Of a stretch of DNA of 64,000 nucleotides, positions 10,234 to 20,000 are shown piece by piece. The stretch's first letter is position 1, and each line of letters opens with the position of its first letter. A program made the position numbers and the translations under genes. The stretch is from positions 1-64,000 of the forward strand of contig CBFFRQ010000053.1 of NCBI GenBank assembly GCA_965644315.1. The letters run 5' to 3'. The notes beneath the pieces were generated by a model that was not told the DNA's origin, did not search any database, and saw only the letters and a program-made list of their open reading frames with translations. Source of the DNA: Caecitellus pseudoparvulus. Lineage: Eukaryota > Bigyra: Bicosoecida.

Positions 10234-11150
10234 GAGGTCTCACCGGAAGGCTGCCTGCACCTTGACCATGCTTCTTGCGGCGGGGCACGACAGAGCACTC
10301 CCACAGGCGAGTGGTGCACACGATAGCCACAGTGAGATGTGTCAGGGGGTGAGGCTTTTGCAATCGAGGACAATGAGAGCAGGTTGCGGTTGGCAGACTG
10401 CGCCGGCAAGGCGAAGTTGACGTCATGCCAGGCTGGTACAGGGTTCGAACTGCTGTTGCTGGACTGGGGGCAGCTTGGTTGGTGGAGATGCAGACCTGAC
10501 ATGCCCGAAAAGTATGTGAAGCGCGAGCCTTGGCTGCGAAGTTCCCGGCAGTGGTGTGTGGATTGGACTTTCTCTTGGCGTTCCTCGCCTGTGGTTGTGG
10601 GATTCCTTAGTGTGGCGTGCGAATTCGCTGCTGGTGGTTTTGTTGATACTAGTCTGAATCACAGGCAAAGCCTACCCATGCACTCTTCTGGCTTATCACT
10701 TCACTGCACGTCCTGTTCGGCCTGGCACTGGCACTGCTTCAGTCACGAGGCCAAGCTACCCACACTCTCCACCTTGGCACAAAACAAACCAAACACTGTT
10801 TTGGGCAACCGAAATCTTTCTTGGAAACCAGAATACGCGGACCTTCGTTCGCACTCTCATGCTGTGAAGCTTTCTATCCCTGCACAGTGTCAGGAGGTGG
10901 TGCGTGTCGCACTGGCGTGTCTTGCTTTTTCGATTTCCGCACGAGAAGCCCTGCCACATTCTTCGCACAATTTCTGACACAGCGGCTGCCTCTTCTTATC
11001 CGCAGGCGTGGCAGTAATAGGATCCCTCTGCTACTCTGCTGCATTCCTGCTCCCTTCCGTACGACATCACGGGGCGTCACTTGTACGGACGTGTCTCGAC
11101 CTGTGGCTCCATCTTCAGCGTCGGCCTGTGGCATCTTGAAACCACTCATC
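10234..11150. other. Intergenic region between transposase-like ORF and ankyrin gene
   Basis: The two flanking genes are divergent, so this stretch should hold both promoters. It contains a palindromic TGACGTCA (CRE/bZIP-type) site at about 10418-10425. I see no convincing gene; the open frame running into the ankyrin gene from 10821 has no ankyrin-like sequence before the ATG at 11151. Confidence 0.5.
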
Positions 11151-12542
11151 ATGGCAGCCGCTGGTGATCCAGCCTCTCTCAAGGCCCAGTGGGGAGCTGC
11201 TTGTGAAGAGGGTGATGTTGATCAGCTGTGGCACATTTTGCAGCAAGACAGCGCTCAGAGCGCCACTTTGACTGAGGCACTGTCGAGCTTAGACACAACA
11301 GCTGGGTTTCGAGTTGCGTGCCAAAAGGGCCATTTGGAGCTGGTGTGTGGCTTGCTGGGTCTGATTGGTGGCCTGGCGGTGGATGTGCACGCGGCAGATG
11401 GGGTCGGACCCGAAGCCGCATTTCGAGCAGCTTGTCGCAGAGGCCACACAGGCATTGTGCGTGAGCTGCTGTCCCTCACTGGTGAGCAGCAAGTGGACGT
11501 GCACGCGGTGGGTTGGGATGGACCTGAGGCCGCCTTCCGAGATGCATGTTACAATGGCCACACAGCCATTGTGTGTGAGCTGCTGGCCCTCACTGGCGAG
11601 CAAGAAGTGGATGTTCATGCAGCTGCTTGGGGGAAAGCCGAGGCCGCCTTTCAAGGTGCATGCGCAAATGGCCACACAGACATCGTGCGTGAGCTGCTGG
11701 CCCTGACTGGGGCGCGGGAAGTGGATGTGCACGCGGCGGGTGGGGGTGGACCCGAAGCGGCCTTCCGACAGGCATGCACCAAAGGTCACACTGACATTGT
11801 CCGAGTTTTGCTGGGCCTGACTGGGGCGCGGGAAGTGGATGTGCACGCGGCAAATAAGGGTGGACATGAAGCGGCCTTCCGGGATGCATGCCGCTATGGC
11901 CACATCGACGTCGTGCGCGAGCTGCTTGGCCTGACTGGGGCGCGGGAAGTAAATGTGTTCGCGGCAGCGTGGGGTGGACCCCAAGCCGCCTTCCAAGATG
12001 CATGCCGTTATGGCCACATCGACGTCGTGCGTGAGCTTCTTGTCCTTTCTGGTGCGCGGGAAGTGGATGTTCACATGGCGGATGGGGTCGGACCTGAAGC
12101 AGCCTTCCGCTGGGCATGCCGCAGTGGCCACACCGACGTCGTGCGTGAGCTTCTCACCCTTTCTGGTGCGCGGGAAGTGGATGTTCACGTGGCGGATGGG
12201 GTCGGACCTGAAGCGGCCTTCCGATTGGCCTGCGAGGATGGCCACACCGACGTCGTGCGTGAGCTTCTCGTCCTTTGTGGTGCGCGGGAAGTGGATGTTC
12301 ACGCGGCGAACCCGGATGGAGTTCAGGCTGCTCTGCACCGGGCACGGCTCTGGAGGCACATGTCAATCGTGTCTGAGTTTCTTGGCCTCACTGGTCACCG
12401 TGCGATCCCAGCTCAAGTCTGGCTTCAAGAAGGAGAGTCTGTTGCACAAGCTGCGCGTGATGCAGTGTGGACTGGCACCAGCACGCGGTGTGGGCGGCGT
12501 GCGATGCTCATGCTAAAAACTCGTGGTGCGGGACGTGCGTGA
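11151..12542 (+). CDS. Ankyrin-repeat protein
   Basis: The predicted protein has 463 aa, taken from the ATG at 11151 (MAAAGDPASL), after which the sequence becomes ankyrin-like; the open frame extends upstream to 10821 but that part looks non-coding. From about residue 40 to 430 it holds nine to ten tandem units with a period of 38 aa (114 nt), built around G-H-T-D-I/V-V-R-E-L-L-x-L-T/S-G and D-V-H-A-A, with EAAF at the next helix. This is a slightly long ankyrin unit with a conserved acidic-aliphatic linker. Units are close at the DNA level, so recent duplication or gene conversion is likely. No membrane segment or other domain is seen. Ankyrin arrays bind proteins; the partner is unknown. 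A broken relative lies 0.6 kb downstream. Confidence 0.85.
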   Translation: MAAAGDPASLKAQWGAACEEGDVDQLWHILQQDSAQSATLTEALSSLDTTAGFRVACQKGHLELVCGLLGLIGGLAVDVHAADGVGPEAAFRAACRRGHTGIVRELLSLTGEQQVDVHAVGWDGPEAAFRDACYNGHTAIVCELLALTGEQEVDVHAAAWGKAEAAFQGACANGHTDIVRELLALTGAREVDVHAAGGGGPEAAFRQACTKGHTDIVRVLLGLTGAREVDVHAANKGGHEAAFRDACRYGHIDVVRELLGLTGAREVNVFAAAWGGPQAAFQDACRYGHIDVVRELLVLSGAREVDVHMADGVGPEAAFRWACRSGHTDVVRELLTLSGAREVDVHVADGVGPEAAFRLACEDGHTDVVRELLVLCGAREVDVHAANPDGVQAALHRARLWRHMSIVSEFLGLTGHRAIPAQVWLQEGESVAQAARDAVWTGTSTRCGRRAMLMLKTRGAGRA

Positions 12543-12670
12543 GGTTGAGTCCCAGCACAGTCGCTGACTGCAACAGCGCTTTTTCCTCTCGCGCACCCTC
12601 CAACTCCCCAGGCGCCCAGCCAGAATCATGCATTACAGAGCGACACCCCTTTTCAGATCTTGAACGGCAT

Positions 12671-12970
12671 TCAAGACATACCTATGCCCACTCCTTGAAA
12701 TTCGGCGTCATTTGTCTTTCGAGGCAAGCCGATCATGTGTATCCCGCCCATGTTGTCGCTGCCAAGCACACCCAAGCAGCTGGGAGCACGACGGAGACGT
12801 GTATCATGCAAGCCAGCATCGTCAACTTTTTCTGTGGCAGTGCAGTACACAATGAAGAGATCCACACCATCCTGTTGAGAGATGGATTCAAAGAAGGTGG
12901 CAACGCGTCGCTCATCTCCCCGACGCCACGAAACACCCTGCATCCGAGCCCACCACCCCGCCCTTCTCAA
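12671..12970 (-). CDS. Unrecognised short ORF, possible gene remnant
   Basis: A 99-codon minus-strand frame with a protein-like middle (DGVDLFIVYC, LGSDNMGGIHMIGL). I do not recognise it. It lies on the same strand as the ankyrin fragment at 13184-13456, about 200 nt further along, and could belong to the same decayed gene. It may equally be chance. Confidence 0.15.
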   Translation of the reverse strand: MRRAGWWARMQGVSWRRGDERRVATFFESISQQDGVDLFIVYCTATEKVDDAGLHDTRLRRAPSCLGVLGSDNMGGIHMIGLPRKTNDAEFQGVGIGMS

Positions 12971-13183
12971 CGCTCACAGCCCCGTCCCGCCTGCCTGCCA
13001 CACTGCACAGTGGCAGGCGGGTGGTGAATGCCGAGGCGAGGCGTGACACGGCCAGGAGTGCCCCCACAGCAGCTGGTGTGGCCCTGCCACCACGTAGTTG
13101 CCCCCCAGCATCGCCGTCCCACAGGCTAACACGCTCCCACAAGCATTGCTGTGTGCAGCATGGTTGGCTTGGGCGTGAAGTGC

Positions 13184-13456
13184 CTACACTTCAGTGAAAG
13201 GAGCAAGCGCATGCTTTGAAGGTAGCGCTGTGTCTACAGCAGCACGGAGGCCAGTCAGCGCAAGCAGGTCATGGAGCAAAGTAAGGTTGCCATTCCAACT
13301 CGCCCAGAGGAAGCTCCCAATCGTCCCTTCGCTTGTCAGTCCTTGCACAAACGACACAGCTTTCTGGCAAGTCCCTTGCATGATATCCAGCATGAGCCCA
13401 TCATCGTTAGTGCAGCAAGTCTCGCTCCATAGCGTGGATGCATCTGCAAAGTCCAT
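13184..13456 (-). pseudogene. Fragment of an ankyrin-family gene
   Basis: A 90-codon minus-strand frame contains SFLWASWNGNLTLLHDLLAL followed by TGLRAAVD. This lines up with the repeat of the neighbouring plus-strand ankyrin gene (RDACYNGHTAIVCELLALTG), including the unusual L-L-A-L-T-G segment. Only about one to two units remain and no full gene can be traced, so it is most likely a remnant of a second family member in the opposite orientation. Confidence 0.5.
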
Positions 13457-14007
13457 ATCGATTTGGCGTGGTGCATCATTACCTTCTTCGCGGTATTTGG
13501 CTGACGCAGCTCGGGAAGTGCCGGGTAAGCCCCATAGTGAATTAACCTATACGTTACAGTTGATCTGATCCAGTGCGCTCTCGTTTGGTACGCTTTTGAT
13601 CGAGGCCGAGGTCGAGGAAGGTGGCATGGGGCGATAGTGACAGCTTGTCGCCATCCCAAAGCTCACCACTGAGTATATAGGTTTCAGCCTTGGCTTGAAG
13701 GAACTGCCACACTGGTGCAGGTCGCTGCGACCATCACTCGGCACAATTGAAACGCAGCGAGGCTACAAGCGCCGTGAGATCTCCTGCGCGCCTCTGAGCT
13801 GGCGTTTGAGCTTTGCTCGAGCCACAGCAATGTGCCTCATTCGCGCACACAATCATTCGGCACAGGACCAATTTGCCCATTTCCAGTACATTCCCACACA
13901 CACGACAAGCAGTGTTCTTCGAGTACAAAGCAAGATCTCCATGGCAAATACTTGCTTACTCGAACCCCTCATGTGGACGTGCATCCTTTCCTCGAAAGGA
14001 AGTATTA
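13457..14007. other. Intergenic region, nothing recognised
   Basis: Several short open frames on both strands show no recognisable sequence or composition. It includes the 3' flank of the giant minus-strand gene whose stop is at 14008. Confidence 0.4.
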
Positions 14008-17000
14008 CTAGACCACACTCTTTCGGCCGTAGTCCTGAATCCACACCTTTGGGTCAGGTGATGTGGGTGGGGTGACCTGTCCCTTCGATTGCTGCTCGTG
14101 GGATGACAGTCGCCTAACAACACTGAGCGCTGGTGCTTTGGAAATGCTTGACCGCAGGGTTTGCAGGTGGCTCTGAACAGTTGGCGAAGACAACAGAGAG
14201 TGCGCGACGAACCCTACAGTCACCATGACGAAGACCACATTCATGAAGATGACGGACCAGGTCGCCACGGCGTGCATGGCTGCGGATGCCTCCTGGTCCA
14301 ACAGAGTAAAGCCAGAGGCCAACGTGGAGATGGTCACCAGTAGGCTGGCACTCTCTGTGTGATTTACAAGCGGAAGGCGATATGGGCTCAGAGTAGCATG
14401 TGCCCCCAGAGCAGCGACCATGAGCAGGATACCGAAATGCGCCTGCGTTCCAGTGCCTGCAGGTGCGAGCAGCACTGAAATGCACGCCAGGGCAACCTTT
14501 CGGCCCTGCACTGCAGCTTCCCAGAAGTAACGCCCTGGAACGTACGCTGCGTAAAGAAAGCCGTACACCTGCCGCGTCGCATGGGTCTCCAGCGTGGCCC
14601 TGTGGACCCAGAGGAAAGTCATTGACGCCACAGTGATGCCACAGCTGTACAGGATGAAAGCAGACAGTCCGATCCCATACATCCACGCCTGGTGTTGAGG
14701 GTCATCGCAGGAGATCTGCACATCCCCCACTAGGAAGGCTCGCCCTCCGATCTTTCTGCACGTGAACAAGCTCAGGGCAGATCGAGTCAACCCCAAGTGC
14801 AGCACAAAGCACATGACGAGGAAAGACACCACAATGCCTTGCTCTGGGGGCGTACGGTAGCGCCTCCGGCCAATAAGTGCGCGGCCGCGCAGCGCTCGCT
14901 GCACACTCAAGCCCCGTCTTCGAGCTCGCATGGGATTCGACACGCGCGTCTCACGACCAGTGTGAGCATTTCGTTGTAGTTCTCTCCATGATGCATCTTG
15001 ATGTTCAGATGTGCTGAGTGTGGCAGAGGTTTGAGTGCTCACCTTGGGGGGATCTTGTCGGTGGAAACGAAAAATGCTCGCTGAGACGGTGCCGTCAGTC
15101 TGCCAGATCAAGGGCACGAGGAATCGCCAGACGATCAAAATGCCCACACCCAACACAACAGGCAAGAGGAGCGTGAGGATTTGCGTGCCCCGAAAGGCGC
15201 TCGTGGAGTCCAACCCCAAACAGTTTATGCTGATGAGTTCGTCGCCCACACTGCTGGCAGCGTCGAAAGCACTAAACAAGCTACGAAGCTCAGACGGCCA
15301 GGCTAACGGAAAGGCAGCAGCAATTCCCACCTGCTGGAGGTGTGTGAAAAGAACCTTGTTCAGAGCCACATGTGCTTTTGGACGGGCCCCTTCAGACTCA
15401 AGAGCGCTTCGAGTCAGCGCGGCGACCAGCACTCCAGCCACAGCGACACCGCCCACAACGCTAAGCCAGTTCAACCATATCGGGGCACAGCGAGGACAGG
15501 GTTCGCTGCCATCTCCCTGCCCAGTGTAACCTTCTGCACAGGCTGCACATAGCGGGCCCGTGCGACTGGCTTCGCAGGAAGACTGCTGGTGAGTGGCGAG
15601 TATGTTGGAAGTGTTCCCAGCTGCGGACGTGGTCAGGGCCGCAGCACCCAAGCCAGGCAGCGCTTGGAATGCCGAGGATGTGTAGTGCCTTGACGGCACT
15701 TGAACGGGGCTATGCGACTCTCCCGGGCAAACGTCCTCTGACACACAAGCCTCGAAGCTGACATCTGGCTCCCTCCATGGAATCCTGAACCAGCCAGGCG
15801 CAGCGAGCACACGCTCCCACTCAGCTCCATTGCACACAGCGCCTTGTGGACATGGTCTGCAGGTGACTTGCGGCCAGCGCCCTTCGCCCAGCTCGTGTGT
15901 CGCGAGGTACTCTGCAGCGGCACAAGCAGGAAGCAGCGGCCCAACTTCAGTGCTGAGAGGTCCTCGAAGCACTCGCCCTGCAGACTCTCCAAGCACTCCA
16001 GCCGCAACTGAAACCCAAAACGGCTGTGCAGGTGCATCTGCAATGCGCACAGACAAGTCCAGCATGCTGGGGTGCTCTGTCAAACCCCGACATACCCTTG
16101 GAGTGTACACATTGCGCAGGATGTCCCCTGCCGCGCCACCAGCCAGGGAAACAAGGCGGGTGGAGGCATTGACACGCGAGATGAGCCCACCATGAAGAAT
16201 CACTCCGAAGGAGACATGCCAGGCGCCCACAGGGGACAGCAGCGTGGCGGCATCATCGGTCCAGTTGAATGCCACACGTGCCGCGCCAGCCTCGTCCCTG
16301 TACGGGCACACAGCCGTCGGGGCTGAAACCGGCGCCCTGGGGGCCAAGGTGTACGAGAAAGAGTGCGGAAGCACAGCCGTGTGACCACTCGTCAAAGAAA
16401 TGGCGACATCGAGGCTGAAGACATCAGCAAGCTCGTCAGACGCTGGCTCTGGCACACGCAGGGTGATTATGCTGTCACTGCCTCGATTGAACGTTGTGAC
16501 TTGCCGAGCGCCGATCCGAACAGCTGCAATGTCCGTTTGTGCCAGGCCGAACCCCGAGCCTGTGACTGTCAGCGTGTCGTTGACAGCTGCACTCGAAGAG
16601 GAGAGTTCAGAGATCTGCGGTGGCCCCATGATGCGCAGCGTACCGAGGGAAGACATAACCGTCAAGTTCTGCGCGGTTTGGATCGTGATGGTCGTGTCAG
16701 CCATGCGCCCCGAGACGAGTGGCGCTAACGCAGCCGTGTGGAACCCACGACACTCCAAACTGCCTGAGAAAGTGAACACCAGCTCCCCACCTGCCTGGGC
16801 GCAGGAGACACCAGGCGCACTGCCAAACAGCAGGCGAGCACGGCTCCTTGGCCCGTCATCCAAGGCCAGGCCAGTGACTGAAACATTCCTGATCTGTTGG
16901 CTGCCTTGAGGCGCCGGCTGCACCAGCCCGCCCAGTACGGTCAGCACTTCGGGTCGAGTGAACTGTAGGGCGTCTTGCAAGATGGCGGAATGGCCAGAAA

Positions 17001-20000
17001 CGAGCGTGATGTTGACACTTGCTGTCTGTGCACTGTCTGGGGGACGAGGCACGGTCACTGACACGCTGGTCGAGGTACAGCTGCGTACTGTAGCTGGCTG
17101 TGAGCCAATCCGAATGAAGTACACGTCGTTCAAAGTATTTTGGCAGAACCCGATGCCAAGGATATTCAAAACCTGCCCACCAGCCGCAGAGACGAGCGGG
17201 GGGACCACTGCAGACACTTTTGGCAGGCTCAGGACCTGCACACCCACGCCTGGAGCGAAACTGGCCTGGGCGCCACGAACATGAACGAAAGAGGCTGCTC
17301 CAGGAACCACAGCTGCGGTGTCCACCCAGCAGCTCAAGCAAGTGGCGTTCAACTGGGCCTGGAAAGCACATGGGGCCCCGGCGACTTGGATGGCAACGTC
17401 AGCTGCCGTCAGCGCCTGCCCAGGGGGAGACCAGTGTGTGCCAAGTGTGCAAAGCTGCATAGTGACGATCCCGCCAGGGTGATTAGCCTTCCAGGGCAGG
17501 AGTGTGTTCGGCCAAATAGAGTGGACTGATGGAGCGGCATACTGAAACTGTCCGTGCAGGACGTGCCCGCCTGCGAGGAAAACTCGAACGGACTCTGCGT
17601 TGCCTGCTCCCGCAGGTGCCATGCAGCTGACTTCGCTGCTGTCCACCCAGGAAACACTGTGGCAAGCTCCCCAGTCACTCACTTCGACACGTAACACGTC
17701 CAAGGCCACTGCTCCGATGCCACTGCCGCGAATGGTGATGGCCTGTTCATGCTCTGTGCTGCCTGGACCGCTTGAGATGATTCGTAGGGGAGTCATATCA
17801 GGCGGGGGCACGATCTTGAGCACATCTAGCTGTGTGAATGACTCACCAAACGCAGTGACTGCGATTGGGGACGCTGACTTGCTCAGCCCCGCAACACGTA
17901 AGCCGACACATGTCAAGCTCCAAACATGCGGCAATGGCCGGTCCCAAACGAGTCCCGGACACCCCTGCCCTGCGATGAAGAGGCTGGACACAGCACTCGC
18001 GTTGTGGCCCAAGTACCGCCCTTGCAGTGTCACATTCACGGTGTTGTTGCTGCTTGCATGTCCGACCTGGACAGCTGGGGGCGTAGCTTCCAGGAACTCT
18101 GGGGCGCCCACTTCAATGCCGACGTCTTTGGCAGCTTCCTGACCGCCCACCGTGATCCGCACAGCCGCTCGAAATGGCAGTCCTGCAGCCCAATCCTCAC
18201 TGCCCTGTAGTGCAGAGCGTGAGGGGAGGCGGCAGAAGGCCTCACCGTCGGTGAAGGAGAAGACACCTGCTGAGATGAGCGGGCACTCGATGCCGCCCAC
18301 AATCACAGCGGCTTGGCTAACATCCACCCCAAAGTTCCTCCCAATCAGTCGAAGTGCTTGCCCTCCTGCGGGATCCGCAACAAGCGCAGTAATCGGGTTG
18401 TCGCGCGAATCTACGACGACTGTGTCGAGGCGCGGAGGAGCGTATGAGACCAGCCGCCCCCGGCGCACAACAGGAACAAAGGCTTCGGGGCCTGAAAGGA
18501 TTGTCACGCTCAAGTTCGCGCCCACTCCAGCGCCCACAGTGCACTCAAGCTGGTCCCATTCAGGCACCTCCACTTGAGTGCAGGGCACGGACCTGTTGCC
18601 AATGAACACCTGTGGCACGCCCCACATTGCCACCCAATGCAGCTGCCCCCCAAGGCGGATGCGTGCTCCCAGACCTGGCACGACAATATGCTCTCCCCAC
18701 ACACCTGTGGACACATCAGCCACTTCGTCGATGCTCGCAGTTGGCGTGCGCTGCCACCACACAGGCAGGCTGGGGACATACGAACACACATTGTTCACTC
18801 CCCACTTCACAAACACTTGGCCAGGGCATGAATCGGCACGATTCAATGGTCCGACTCCCATACTGGTCAAATCTTGGAGGAGCTGCACAGATTCCTGTTC
18901 AAGTTCTGGAACCGCTCTCAGGTTTGGAGACAGCCTCGCATCGATGTCTGCCGGCAGGGACATCAGGGATGGGTGCAGAAATCGGGAAGAAACTACACGC
19001 AGCTCACGACGAGTCCAATCGATTTTGAGCTCAGGATCTACGAGATCTTCAGTCACGCTCAAAGTGTGTCCGTATCCCATGCCCGTCTGTGAGCTCCCAA
19101 AGCAGGCAATCGAGCCGGAACCCTTGACAACGCAGGAAAACGTGTTGGTTGGTACTGTAGACACCACATCGCCTCCAACAGGGATGCTGATCTCAGACAG
19201 GTCTGCAGAGTCGTGCCCTAGGTTGGACACCCCTGTCGGCTGCCCGAGCCGGCCATGCGAGTTGCTGCCCCAGCACAAGCTGCTGCCATCCGCACGGGCA
19301 ATGCAGGATGTGAACGTTGAGACACTGACCGCGACGGCCTCTCCGACGGGTGCGATGTATGAATCGAGGCTGGAAAATGGAGTGGAAACGCTGCCCTGAT
19401 ACCAGCAGCCTCGACAGCCGAGTCTCCCAGTGCTGGTGGTGTCTGAGCCCCAGCAGACAATAGAGCTGTTCACCAGCAACGCACAGCTGTGAAAATAGCC
19501 AACAGAGACAGCAGCAACTGGCCCAATAGGAATGCTTGTCGTGTTGGTCAGCTCCCCTGGCGCATCGCCGATGTTCCCTGAGCTCATCCCATTCCCAAGT
19601 CGCCCTGCTTGCGCCCAGCCCCAGCACACTGCCGTGCCATCTCGACGCACGCCACATGCGTGATCATCCGCAGCAGCGACGCTGGCCATGGGCCCAATGT
19701 CTGGAATGGCCAGGGATGGTGTCAACTCACCAAGGTCGTCTCCAATAATGCTCGTGTGCCCAAGCCCCAGCTGCCCACGGTGGTTCAACCCCCAGCACAC
19801 CGTGGAACCTGCGACATCGCCACGCACAGCACAGGAGAAGCGATACCCAGCAGACACAGACACAAAGCCGGATCCAATGTTCACTCGGCGGGCGTCTTGA
19901 AACATGGACTCACGTGTCTCCCCGATGCTAAATTCGGTTCCAGGAAACCCGACAGATCCAGTCTGATAGTTGTAGCCCCAGCAAAGGATCTCACGGGTAT

